Assembly: GCA_963713355.1 (NCBI GenBank)
Contig: CAVQLK010000008.1
Coordinates: 186,001 to 250,000, forward strand
Reading direction: 5' to 3'
From: FEN-1219 sp963713355
Lineage (GTDB): Bacteria; Pseudomonadota; Gammaproteobacteria; Steroidobacterales; Rariloculaceae
DNA length: 64,000 nt
A program made the position numbers and the translations under genes. Positions 48,133 through 57,123 of the stretch are shown here, piece after piece. Below the pieces are notes generated by a model. The model did not search any database. It saw nothing but the letters and a program-made list of their open reading frames with translations, and was not told the DNA's origin. Each line of letters starts with the position of its first letter. Position 1 is the first letter of the stretch.

Positions 48133-49719
48133 TCACCCAAAGCCGAGCTGCCCGAGCGCCCGCTCGACGCGCGTACGCGTCGGCTCGGACTTGATCGGAA
48201 ACGCGCGGAAGAAGTCCGCACGCGTGAGCTCGGGGCTGCGGTCACGGACGTTGGTGGCCCAAAAGGCCGCCCGCGTGGCATCGCCGCTCAGCGCGTGGGC
48301 GGCAGCCGCAATCATCGCGATCAGGACGTGTGCACCGGGTGAGCGCGCGCCGCGCTCGGTCCACCGCGCGGCGTCTGCATCCTCGCCAACCATCATGTGG
48401 GTGAACCCGCGCGTCGCCACCATCGCGTAGTGCAGCGGATCGAGCGGACTCAGCCGCATCGCGAGGTCGACGTGCGTCCTGCTTTCGACCGGTTGTCCCG
48501 CCATGGCCTCGGTCCAGGCTCGCGCGTAGATGCCCTGGGCGAAGGACGGGCTCAAGTCTGTCGCGCGCTCGAGCCAGCTCAAGCTCGTGTCAAGGTCGCC
48601 CTCCAACCAGTAGGTGCGGCCCATTGTGAAGTTGACGAACGGATCGAGCGGATCGAACTCGAGGCCGCGTGTCGCGCTAGCGCGCGCGTGACCGATCGCG
48701 CCCGCGATGTCGTCCGTGTAATGCATGAACGCGCTCTGAAAGTGCACGAACGACAGCCCAGCGTGTGCGCGCGCGAACGTCGCGTCGAGCGCGAGGGCCC
48801 GCTGGAACAGCTCGGCCGCGGCGGCGTTGTCTCGACGATTGAAGCGGTACAGGTGCTGCAGGCCGAGGTGATAGGCGGACCACGCATCGAGATTCTCGAC
48901 CGCAGCCAGGCGCGCGAGCGACGCCTCGTGCATCGGAATCCGGATCTCCAGCGCCATGAGGACTTGGGCGCGAATCTGCTCACGCACCGCATGCACGTCG
49001 TCGATGCGCCCAGACATGCGATCCGCCCAAACTACGCCACCGTCGCTCGTATCCACGAGCTCGACCAGAACGACGAGCCGCGGCTCTGACAGCTCGATCG
49101 TCCCCCACAAACAGTAGCGCACGCCCAGCAACCGGCCGATGTCGCGGAAGTCCGTATCCGGCACGCGCAGCCTGAACGAGGATCCGCGCGCCGTAACAAA
49201 CAGCCAACGCAGCCGCGCGAGGTCCGCGATCAGCTCGTCCGGAAGCGCGGTCGCGAGCGCCGCGAAGCGTTCGTCGCTTCCGACGAATCGAAACGGCAGC
49301 ACAGCGAGCGACGGCCGGGCCATGCGGTCCAAACTGTGAACCATTTCCGTCAGGCTCTGACGACCCGAGTCCTCGCCTGCGTTGGCGGTCGACGCCGCGA
49401 CACCACCGCGTACGACGCGCGCTCGCGCGACGAAGCGGTAGCCCTGGCCGTGGATCGTCTTGATGAGCTGCTGCGCCTTGCCGTCGTCGCCGAGCGCCTG
49501 ACGCGCGGACTTCACGCGGCTCGCCACGGCGGCATCCGAAACGATGCGCCCGTCCCACACCTTCTCGATGATCTCGTCCTTGGAAACGAGCCGCTCGCTG
49601 TTTTCGACGAGCAGCGCGAGCAATGCGAACACTTGCGGCTCTAGACTCACGACCTTACCGTCCGCGCGCAGCTCGACGGCGGCGAGATCCAGCTCGAACC
49701 CGGCGAAGGTGTAGATCAT
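48133..49719 (-). CDS. CadC-like regulator: winged helix + TolB-like domain + TPR
   Basis: 528 aa. The N-terminal OmpR-type winged helix (1-105) has LEPQVFALLALLVENSERLV and TIHGQGYRF. A TolB/FlgO-like domain follows (about 135-255, SLAVLPFRFVGSDERF, then LGVRYCLWGTIELSEPRLVV). Several TPR-like repeats (about 270-500) close the protein. There is no obvious membrane helix, unlike CadC. Its TolB-like part resembles that of the FecR-like protein at 31850. Target genes are unknown; the small tautomerase gene diverges next to it. Confidence 0.85.
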   Translation of the reverse strand: MIYTFAGFELDLAAVELRADGKVVSLEPQVFALLALLVENSERLVSKDEIIEKVWDGRIVSDAAVASRVKSARQALGDDGKAQQLIKTIHGQGYRFVARARVVRGGVAASTANAGEDSGRQSLTEMVHSLDRMARPSLAVLPFRFVGSDERFAALATALPDELIADLARLRWLFVTARGSSFRLRVPDTDFRDIGRLLGVRYCLWGTIELSEPRLVVLVELVDTSDGGVVWADRMSGRIDDVHAVREQIRAQVLMALEIRIPMHEASLARLAAVENLDAWSAYHLGLQHLYRFNRRDNAAAAELFQRALALDATFARAHAGLSFVHFQSAFMHYTDDIAGAIGHARASATRGLEFDPLDPFVNFTMGRTYWLEGDLDTSLSWLERATDLSPSFAQGIYARAWTEAMAGQPVESRTHVDLAMRLSPLDPLHYAMVATRGFTHMMVGEDADAARWTERGARSPGAHVLIAMIAAAAHALSGDATRAAFWATNVRDRSPELTRADFFRAFPIKSEPTRTRVERALGQLGFG

Positions 49720-49865
49720 CCGCCGCTAGGATAAGATCAGGTGCCCGCTCCAACCGATCTCCACGATTTCTCCATGTCGTCTGCAAGCTTCGCCGGAGCG
49801 CTCGTGCGAACCTCCTCGCATCGAGTCCGGGTTGTCCGGACCCGCCGAACCACGAGGAGAATCTC

Positions 49866-50090
49866 ATGCCGCTGGTCACGATCGATGTCATCAAGGACGT
49901 CTTCACTCCGTCGCAAAAGAAGGAGCTCATCGCCAAGGTCACGGAGGCGATGATCGCCGTGGAGGGCGAGAGCATGCGACCTGTCACTTGGGTTCGCATC
50001 AGCGAATTCGAAGGAGGCGACTGGGCGATCGGCGGTAAAGCGCTGAAAGCCTCGGATGTCCATGCGCTCGCTGCGGGGAAGGCCGCCTAG
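49866..50090 (+). CDS. 4-oxalocrotonate tautomerase-like enzyme
   Basis: 74 aa. The start codon is followed directly by Pro (MPLVTIDVIKDVFTPSQKKE), so processed Pro1 is the catalytic base of this superfamily. The later TEAMIAVEGESMRPVTWVRI shows the conserved helix and strand, with an Arg that could polarise the substrate. GAGGAG sits 6 bases before the ATG. Substrate not known. Confidence 0.85.
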   Translation: MPLVTIDVIKDVFTPSQKKELIAKVTEAMIAVEGESMRPVTWVRISEFEGGDWAIGGKALKASDVHALAAGKAA

Positions 50091-50184
50091 AACGTGTCGG
50101 CGGGCCGGTCGTAAGATGCGGCCGGCCTGCCGCCGACGCGATCTGCGGACCGAAAGTCTTGCGTAACGCGAGAGAGGTGAAAGC

Positions 50185-50668
50185 ATGAACGACGATACGA
50201 TGAATGCGCGTTCTCTTGTGGCGTTGCTCGGTCCACTCGCGCTGCTTGCAGGTACGTTTGCCGCGCCGCTGTCGGCGCAGAGACGCCGGTCCGGACCAAC
50301 CGATCGCGCGAACGGCCGACGATGCAGCTCTCGCCTGGGGTCCGTGCCCCGACTTCATGCCGGCAGGCTGCGCCTTGACCGTGCTGCACGGCGATCCGGT
50401 GAAGCCCAACGCCGACGTGCTCTTCAAAGTCCCCGCCAGCTCGACCTTGCCCGTTCACTGGCACACGTCGGCCGAGCGGATGGTTCTGATCGCCGGAGAG
50501 TTGCACGTGACTTTCGCGGGGCAGCAGCCCGCGGTCCTGAAGCCGGGAACCTATGCGTATGGCCCGTCCAAGCGGCCGCACGGCGGCGCTTGTGTCAGCG
50601 CGACGCCGTGCATCCTTTTCATTGCGTTCGAAGGCCCCGTCGACGCGATAGCCGGCGACGGCGACTAG
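50185..50668 (+). pseudogene. Secreted cupin-domain protein, one frameshift
   Basis: A signal peptide (RSLVALLGPLALLAGTFAAP, then LSAQ) runs from the ATG at 50185 in one frame. The mature cupin (DDAALAWGPCPDFMPAGCAL, HWHTSAERMVLIAGELHVTF, GPSKRPHGGACVSA) continues in the next frame from about 50282 to the TAG at 50668. The switch needs one extra base or two missing bases near 50281 (context GCGCAGAGACG). Cupin metal ligands (HxH...E and a later His) are present. About 160 aa. Confidence 0.65.
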
Positions 50669-50925
50669 CGGCGTACAATCGGCAAACCGAGCGGGGAAGG
50701 TCCAAGGCCGAGGCGAAGTTCTCGTGTTGGCCACCGGGCCCTTAGCGCCCGCCCCATGGCGCTACGGCCGCGCCACCTCGCGTTTGCACGTCGACGGCTC
50801 GCGGCGCCTCTCGCAGCGACGCGGCGGAATGGGTTGCCGCATCCCGGCCGGTAATAGAGAATCCCGGAAGTCGCTGGGACCGTGCGCCTGAGGAACGTAC
50901 ACTGACGAAGGATGAGTCCATTACC

Positions 50926-51294
50926 GTGGCGGTTGTCGATGACGACGAAGCCGTGCGCAAGGCCTTGGCGCGATTGCTCCGCTCGATGGGCCACACCGTC
51001 CAGTTGTTCGCGTCGGCCGAGGAATTCGAGGCGCAAGTAACTGCCGTTGACTGCGCCGTCGTGGATGTGCGCCTGCCGGGCGTGAGCGGACTAGAACTGC
51101 GCGACCGTCTTCGCAGCAAAGCGGTTCCAACACCGGTCGTCCTGATCAGTGGCGATCCCGATCCCACGGCCGCGGACCCCGTTCGCGCGATCGATACACC
51201 GTCGATATCGAAGCCGTTCGATGACGTCATTTTGATGGCGGCCATCGAAGATGCGATGGCGGTGGAGCCCCGCGTGAGCGGCAGCCATGCATAG
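50926..51294 (+). CDS. Single-domain response regulator paired with the next kinase
   Basis: 122 aa receiver without output domain: VDDDEAV pocket, Asp47 phosphoacceptor (CAVVDVRLPG), Ser75 in LISGDPD and Lys96 in SISKPF. The GTG start is uncertain; AAGGA lies 13 bases upstream. It overlaps the kinase gene by 8 bases. A further similar receiver is at 11470. Any DNA-binding partner is outside the pair. Confidence 0.85.
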   Translation: MAVVDDDEAVRKALARLLRSMGHTVQLFASAEEFEAQVTAVDCAVVDVRLPGVSGLELRDRLRSKAVPTPVVLISGDPDPTAADPVRAIDTPSISKPFDDVILMAAIEDAMAVEPRVSGSHA

Positions 51295-53641
51295 CGAGGA
51301 CCGCTATCGGCGCGCCGCAGCGGCTAGCGGCGTCGGCATCTGGAACTGGGATCTCGCGACCGGCGAAATCTACGTCGATCCGATCCTCAAGGAGATGTTG
51401 GGCTACGAGGATCGCGAGATCCGCAATCACGTGGACGACTGGGGGCGCCTCGTTCATCCCGACGACGCGGCAGCCGTCCGCGAACGGGCGCGAGCACACA
51501 TCGCGGGCGAAGCGCCGGTCTATGAGACCGTGCACAGGATGCTGCATCGCGACGGGAGCGTGCGCTGGTTTCTCGCGCGGGGCTCGGTGATTAGCGACGC
51601 CGAAGGTCGCGCCATCTCCATGACCGGAACCGACACCGACATTACCGACCGCAAGCTCGGCGAAGAAGCGCTGCGCAAGGCCGAAGAAATCCACAAACGG
51701 ATCGTCGACAGCACCAACGACTGCGTAAAGATCCTCGACCTCGAGGGTCGTCTCCTCCACGTGAATCGCGAGGGTCTCAGTCTCCTCGAAGTGCCCGACA
51801 TATCCGCCTTGAGAAATCGACCGATCGACGGATTCTTCGAAGGTCCGCTTCGTCTTGCGGCGCAAGAAGCCGTTGCCGCGGCCCGCAGCGGCGGGTGCGG
51901 CCGGTTTCAGGGGCCGCTTCGCACGCCGTCAGGAATCACGAGATGGTGGGACATCGTCGTGACGCCGATCACTGACGCGGGCGTCGTCGTCCAGTTGTTG
52001 GCCGTATCGCGCGACGTCACCGACCGGCGGCGCGACGACGCATTCCGCGCGGCGCAGCTGCAAATGTTCGAGATCATTGCAGCTGACGGTCCGCTCACCA
52101 ATGCCCTCGACCATTTGGTACGGGTCGCAGAGCAGCATGCGGGCGGTATGCAGTGCTCGGTGCTGCTGCTCGACGACGACGGTATCCACGTCCGCCACGG
52201 CGCGGCGCCGAGCCTGCCGGAGGATTACGTCCGCGCGATCGATGGCCTGCCGATCGGTCCGCGCAACGGTTCCTGCGGCACGGCGATGTACGTCGCCGAT
52301 CGCGTCGTGGTCACGGACATCCTCGTCGACCCGCTCTGGGACGATTACCGCGACACGGCACGGCGCGCGGGGCTGCGTGCATGCTGGTCGCAGCCGATCT
52401 TCTCGCCGCAACACCGGGTGCTCGGCGCGTTCGCACTGTACTACGGTGAGCCGCGTGCGCCTCGCGATCAGGAGTTGCGGTTGATCGAGTCCGCCGCTCA
52501 CGTGGCAAGGATCGCGATCGAGCAACACCGCTCCCATCAGGCCCTTCGACGAAGCGAGGCGCGCAATCGTGCCATTCTGCGCGCGATCCCGGACTGGATG
52601 TTCCTGATGACGGCGGACGGCGTGTTCCTCGATTATCACGCCCAGGACGTGTCGCGTTTACACGCCGCGCCGTCCGCGTTTCTCGGGAAAAACGTCAGAG
52701 ACGTGCTGCCGGCGCCCACCTGCGAGAAGCTCGCAGGGGCGTTCGCGCGCGTGATGACGTCCGATGAGCCCGAGAAAGTCGAGTATGCATTGGGCTCCGA
52801 TGACGTGCAGCGTTTCTACGAGGCATGCGTCGTCCGTTGCGATGGCGACAAGGTCCTAAGCATCGTGCGCGACGTTACGGATCGAAAGCGCGCGGAGCGC
52901 GAAGCGGGCGCGCAACGTCTCGAGCTCGCGCATTTGAGCCGCGTCGCCGTGCTTGGAGAGCTCACGGGCGCGCTTGCGCACGAGTTGAGCCAGCCGCTGA
53001 CGGCCGTCCTCGCCAACGCACAGGCGGCGCAACGATTCTTGAATCGCGCGCCGCTCGACCTGGCCGAGCTCAAGGATGCGCTCGACGATGTCGTCAAGAA
53101 CAACCGACGTGCCGGCGCCGTCATCGATCGTCTGCGAGCGCTACTTCGGAAAGAGGACACCCCGCTGCACCCGGTGAATCTGAACGACGTTGCTCGCGAG
53201 GTGGTCGAGCTCGCGCATGGTGAGCTACTGTCGCGTCACGTCACCGTGACGAGCGCGCTGACCGGCATCCCGGCGGTCTGTGGCGATCGCGTTCAACTGC
53301 AGCAGGTGGTGCTCAATCTCGTGCTCAATGCGTGCGACGCGATGACGGACACACCGGTGCCGCAAAGGCAGCTCGTGCTCGTGACACGTGCTGAAAACGG
53401 CTTCGTTGAGCTAGTAGTATCGGACCGCGGTGTCGGGATACCGCATGACCAGCTCGAGCGCGTGTTCGAGCCGTTCGTGACCTTCCGCAAGAAAGGCCTC
53501 GGACTCGGGCTCGCGATCAGCCGGTCGATCGTGGATGCCCACGAAGGGTCGATACAGGCCGAGAACAACGCTGACGGAGGCGCAACGTTCCGGTGCTTTT
53601 TCCCGGTTGCCGACGCGCAGAAGCTGGACCAGGTCGTTTGA
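51287..53641 (+). CDS. PAS-PAS-GAF-PAS sensor histidine kinase
   Basis: 784 aa soluble kinase. PAS 1 is about 1-125 (WNWDLATGEIYVDPILKEML), PAS 2 about 130-250, a GAF domain about 265-415 (PRNGSCGTAMYVADRVVVTD), and PAS 3 about 425-540. HisKA has His565 in ALAHELSQPL. The ATPase has the N box NLVLNACDA and the G boxes DRGVGIP and GLGLGLAIS. There are no membrane helices, so it senses a cytoplasmic signal; the layout is like FixL or TodS-type kinases. Confidence 0.92.
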   Translation: MHSEDRYRRAAAASGVGIWNWDLATGEIYVDPILKEMLGYEDREIRNHVDDWGRLVHPDDAAAVRERARAHIAGEAPVYETVHRMLHRDGSVRWFLARGSVISDAEGRAISMTGTDTDITDRKLGEEALRKAEEIHKRIVDSTNDCVKILDLEGRLLHVNREGLSLLEVPDISALRNRPIDGFFEGPLRLAAQEAVAAARSGGCGRFQGPLRTPSGITRWWDIVVTPITDAGVVVQLLAVSRDVTDRRRDDAFRAAQLQMFEIIAADGPLTNALDHLVRVAEQHAGGMQCSVLLLDDDGIHVRHGAAPSLPEDYVRAIDGLPIGPRNGSCGTAMYVADRVVVTDILVDPLWDDYRDTARRAGLRACWSQPIFSPQHRVLGAFALYYGEPRAPRDQELRLIESAAHVARIAIEQHRSHQALRRSEARNRAILRAIPDWMFLMTADGVFLDYHAQDVSRLHAAPSAFLGKNVRDVLPAPTCEKLAGAFARVMTSDEPEKVEYALGSDDVQRFYEACVVRCDGDKVLSIVRDVTDRKRAEREAGAQRLELAHLSRVAVLGELTGALAHELSQPLTAVLANAQAAQRFLNRAPLDLAELKDALDDVVKNNRRAGAVIDRLRALLRKEDTPLHPVNLNDVAREVVELAHGELLSRHVTVTSALTGIPAVCGDRVQLQQVVLNLVLNACDAMTDTPVPQRQLVLVTRAENGFVELVVSDRGVGIPHDQLERVFEPFVTFRKKGLGLGLAISRSIVDAHEGSIQAENNADGGATFRCFFPVADAQKLDQVV

Positions 53642-53722
53642 TACCGAACCGACGATAGCGAGCGTATCGCGCCGCGGCCTGAGACACGGGGCGAGGGCGC
53701 AACGCGCGCCTCTGCGAGGGCG

Positions 53723-54514
53723 TTACAGGTCGGCGAGATTGATCTCGTGAATGCCGCACTCGCGCTTCAAGCCGTTGAAGCGCGTCTCTTCGACCGTCGC
53801 GACCTCGTGTAGCGCTTTCGTGCTGTGGTGGTCGCCGATCGAGACGTAACCTTTCTCCCAGAGCGGGTGATAGGGCAGGTTGTGCTTCGTCAGGTAACGG
53901 TGAACGTCGCGGTCGGTCCACTCGGCGATCGGATGCACTTTCCAGCGGCCGCCGGCCCATTCGAGGTACGGAATCTCTTTGCGGCTCTCGGTTTGATTGC
54001 GGCGGATGCCGGCGAACCAGGTGCTGACGTCGAGCTCACGTAGCGCACGGCGCATCGGCTCGACCTTGTTCTCCTGATTGTAGGCAGCGAGCCCTTCGAG
54101 GCCTTGGTTCCAGCGCTGGCCGTGGCGCGCTTCCTGCCATGCCGGCGAGCGCGGCGCGCGATAGACCTTGAGGTTCAACTTCATGCGCGCGGTGAGCTCG
54201 TCGATGAAGCGGTACGTTTCGGCGAAGAGGTAGCCCGTGTCCACGAGCAGCACGGGAATGTTCGGGCTCACTTGCGTGACGAGATGCAGCGAGACGGCAG
54301 CCTGTGCGCCGAAGCTCGACGTCAAGACGTGATTGCCCGGCAAGTTCTCGAGCGCCCACTCGACGCGTTGGTCCGCCTTCAGTGCGGCGAACTTCCGGTT
54401 GCAATGCTCGAGCGCGTGCTCGCGGCTCGTTTCCTCGTCGTACGCTTTCGCATCCAGGGCCGTCGTGGCAGGCTCGGCCACGGCTGCGGCGATGTCGTGA
54501 AGTACTGCGTTCAT
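53723..54514 (-). CDS. cysH: Phosphoadenosine phosphosulfate reductase
   Basis: 263 aa. Reduces PAPS to sulfite with thioredoxin. The PP-loop region is VLTSSFGAQAAVSLHLVTQV, followed by LLVDTGYLFAETYRFIDELT and the WFAGIRRNQTESRKEIPYLE stretch. The catalytic cysteine is in ECGIH near the C-terminus. The extra Cys pairs that hold a 4Fe-4S cluster in APS reductases are absent, so this is the PAPS type. It lies 165 bases from the next gene upstream, with its own promoter region. Confidence 0.93.
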   Translation of the reverse strand: MNAVLHDIAAAVAEPATTALDAKAYDEETSREHALEHCNRKFAALKADQRVEWALENLPGNHVLTSSFGAQAAVSLHLVTQVSPNIPVLLVDTGYLFAETYRFIDELTARMKLNLKVYRAPRSPAWQEARHGQRWNQGLEGLAAYNQENKVEPMRRALRELDVSTWFAGIRRNQTESRKEIPYLEWAGGRWKVHPIAEWTDRDVHRYLTKHNLPYHPLWEKGYVSIGDHHSTKALHEVATVEETRFNGLKRECGIHEINLADL

Positions 54515-54679
54515 AAGGCGGACCCCGGAACCGAAAACCGCGCACGTGCCCGGTGTGAGCGGGCTTCATGGCTAAGGTAAGTGGCTCGGCCAGGGCTTTT
54601 GAACGGTTAACTTCTTCTAGCGCTATGCCCAAAACGAATAACAATCGAGGGCTGCTGGACCCCAACAGGGGCGCGGCTT

Positions 54680-56047
54680 TTACGCGTCCTCGAGGATTTC
54701 GGCGGTAGCCTCCTCGGCGGACTCCATCGCGCCTTCCATGCCGCGGCTCGCGGTCGCCAAGTGCTCTCCGCAGAAGTGCAATCGGCCGTGCGCGCGCCCG
54801 AGCACCGTCGCGAAGCGCGTGACCTCTCCCGGCCGGAAATAAGCCCAGGCGCCGCCGGCATGGGGATCGGCGCCCCACGAATGCATGCCGATGAGCTCGA
54901 GCTCGCCTTTCGCCGCGGGCCGCAACGTCTCGATCGCGGCGATCACGGCGCGGCCCGCGTCGGCCGGCGACGCCAAGCGGTCCAGAGCCGCCGCGTTCTC
55001 GCCGGTGATCCACGCCGTGAAGCTCGTGACCTCGCCCGGGTCGTCGCTCTTCCGTGCCGCGGCGAGCATGCCGGCGCACGTGTCCGTGAACAAGCTCGCG
55101 GCATAACCGTCGTGCTCCCAGAAGCGGCTGCGCGGCGCGAGATAGACCTGCGTCAGCGGCTGCGACGGCAACGTCGCGACAGCGTCGGCCTGTAGTGCCG
55201 GAAGCCTCGGCTCGATCGCGATGCGGCGCAGCACGGGAGGCGGCACGGCCGCGATGACGTGGCGGGCGCTGAAGCGGCGGCCGTTTGCGCAAGTTACGAC
55301 GGCGCGCTCGTCCTCGAGCGCAACGCTGGTCACTGAATGGTCGAGCTCGACTCCGTTTGCGAGCGCCGCCGCCATCGCTTCCGGAATGCGCTGCACGCCG
55401 TCGCGCGCCGTGAAGCCGATGCTTTCGGCCGAGCTCCGCGCGCGTTGCTCTCGCGAGAACGCGCCGCGGAACAGCAGCAGGAGCGCCGAGACGTCGTGCG
55501 CATCGCGGCCGAAGCTGACGTTGAGACCGTAGGCGAGGGCGATCGCTTGCTCGCTCAAGCCGCGGCTGCGCAACCACTCGTGCGCCGAGACGTCGAGCGC
55601 GGCGTGCTTCGCGTCGAGCCAGTCGCTCGGCTGCTCGAGCGGGTTGTCGCGCATCGTCAGCACGCGGTGGTAAGTCCACGGCAAGTGCTGCTTGTCTCGC
55701 TCGGGAAAATCGTTCGCGGGATGCTGCGGCCACTCGTCCTGCCGGATGAGCTCCCCGTCGAGCGCCAGGTCCTGCTCGCGGAAGAACTCGAGGATCGGGG
55801 TCACGTCCACGAGCTCGACGCCGTGGCGCTTCGCGGCTCCGATGACGCGTTCGTAGCCTGCGCCGATGTAGGTCCCGCCGGCTTCCGCAGTGCCGCCGGG
55901 CTGGCGCATCGAATGAATGCGGCCGCCGACGCGCCGCTGCGCCTCGAGCACGAGCACGCGCATGCCGACGCTTTCGAGCGTCGCCGCGGCGTGCAGGCCC
56001 GAGAGGCCCGCGCCGACGACGACGACGTCGAAGTCGGTGCCGGCCAA
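54680..56047 (-). CDS. FAD-dependent oxidase of the monoamine-oxidase family, at the end of the haem operon
   Basis: 455 aa from the TTG at 56047, 5 bases after the hemH stop; a GTG at 56089 would overlap hemH. The dinucleotide fold is DVVVVGAGLSGLHAAATLES with RVGGRIHS, and the C-terminal flavin segment is GRLHFCGEHLATASRGMEGA. This is the MAO type, not typical HemY. Its place directly after hemE-hemQ-hemH suggests it might oxidise coproporphyrinogen III (the CgoX step), but an unrelated amine oxidase is equally possible from sequence alone. Confidence 0.8.
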   Translation of the reverse strand: MAGTDFDVVVVGAGLSGLHAAATLESVGMRVLVLEAQRRVGGRIHSMRQPGGTAEAGGTYIGAGYERVIGAAKRHGVELVDVTPILEFFREQDLALDGELIRQDEWPQHPANDFPERDKQHLPWTYHRVLTMRDNPLEQPSDWLDAKHAALDVSAHEWLRSRGLSEQAIALAYGLNVSFGRDAHDVSALLLLFRGAFSREQRARSSAESIGFTARDGVQRIPEAMAAALANGVELDHSVTSVALEDERAVVTCANGRRFSARHVIAAVPPPVLRRIAIEPRLPALQADAVATLPSQPLTQVYLAPRSRFWEHDGYAASLFTDTCAGMLAAARKSDDPGEVTSFTAWITGENAAALDRLASPADAGRAVIAAIETLRPAAKGELELIGMHSWGADPHAGGAWAYFRPGEVTRFATVLGRAHGRLHFCGEHLATASRGMEGAMESAEEATAEILEDA

Positions 56048-56052
56048 CGAGG

Positions 56053-57123
56053 TCAGCCCGCCTTCAGCGAAGGGTCGTCGACACCGCAAAGCGATGGCTT
56101 TAGGGGTCCCGGTCGCCCCGGCAAGCAGCAGTCCACCGGGCAGCGGTCGTGGCTCGGCCCTCGCGCGCCGAGCGCGCGCCGCGGCGCGTCCGGCGAGTAC
56201 CGCTCGACGATGAGCTCGCGCACCATGGCGACGTAAGCCGGATGAGTGCCGACGGTGCCGGCCCGGGCCATGAGCAGGCCGAGCTCGCGAGCGACTCCTG
56301 CCGCGTCGACGTCGAGATCCATGATGACTTCCATGTGATCGCAGACGAAGCCGATCGGCGCGACGACGACGGCCTTGATTCCCTCGGCCTCTGCTTCACG
56401 CAGCGCGTCGCGGATATCCGGGCCGAGCCACGCGTCGCGGCCGTACGACGCGTTGTTGCTCTGGTAGACGAGCCGCCAGCGCTGGTGCTCGAGCGCGTCG
56501 GCGACGAGCCGGCAGCTCGCCATGAGCTGCTCCTCGTAGGCGCAGCCTTGCGCCATCGCGACGGGCAAGCTGTGCGCCGAGAACAACACGAGCGCGTGCC
56601 GGCGCTTCGCGGCGGGCAGCGTCTCGAGCGCCTCGCTGACGCGATCGCTCATCGCTTCGATGAAGCCGGGGTGGTTGTACGGTACGCGCAGCTTGTCGAA
56701 GCGCGGCGCATTCGGCACGCCGCGCGCGGCTTCGAAGAGATCCTCGCGATAACGGCGGCAACCGCTGTAGGAGCTGAAGCTGCTCGTGACGAATGCGAGC
56801 GCGCGCCGCACGCCTGCGTGCGCCATCTGCGCGACGGTGTCCGCGAGCAACGGGTGCCAGTTGCGATTGCCCCAGTAAATCGGCAGCGCGGGGCCGTGCG
56901 CGTCGAGCTCTAGCTGCAGCGCCTTGATGAAAGCGCGCGTGTGCGCGTTGATCGGGCTCACTCCGCCGACGTGCTCGTAACGCTGCGCGATGTGTGCCTT
57001 GGTTTCGGGTGGCACGCGCAGGCCGCGGAACACGTTGTCGAGAAACGAACCGACGTCGGCTGGGCCTTCGGGGCCGCCGAACGACACGACGAGCAGGGCG
57101 TCGTAGTCGTGGTCGGTGCTCAC
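56053..57123 (-). CDS. hemH: Ferrochelatase, actinobacterial/coproporphyrin type
   Basis: 356 aa, GTG start overlapping the hemQ stop (GTGA). Inserts Fe2+ into a porphyrin. It reads SFGGPEGPADVGSFLDNVFR, YEHVGGVSPINAHTRAFIKA, YWGNRNWHP and VTSSFSSYSGCRRYREDL. This is the pattern of mycobacterial/actinobacterial CpfC; proteobacterial enzymes begin LLVNLGTPDAP. The catalytic His is in FSAHSLP and the acidic residue in FVCDHMEVIMDLDVD. It therefore probably acts on coproporphyrin III. The C-terminal tail of about 30 residues, basic and Cys-containing (DRCPVDCCLPGR), is unusual. Confidence 0.92.
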   Translation of the reverse strand: MSTDHDYDALLVVSFGGPEGPADVGSFLDNVFRGLRVPPETKAHIAQRYEHVGGVSPINAHTRAFIKALQLELDAHGPALPIYWGNRNWHPLLADTVAQMAHAGVRRALAFVTSSFSSYSGCRRYREDLFEAARGVPNAPRFDKLRVPYNHPGFIEAMSDRVSEALETLPAAKRRHALVLFSAHSLPVAMAQGCAYEEQLMASCRLVADALEHQRWRLVYQSNNASYGRDAWLGPDIRDALREAEAEGIKAVVVAPIGFVCDHMEVIMDLDVDAAGVARELGLLMARAGTVGTHPAYVAMVRELIVERYSPDAPRRALGARGPSHDRCPVDCCLPGRPGPLKPSLCGVDDPSLKAG

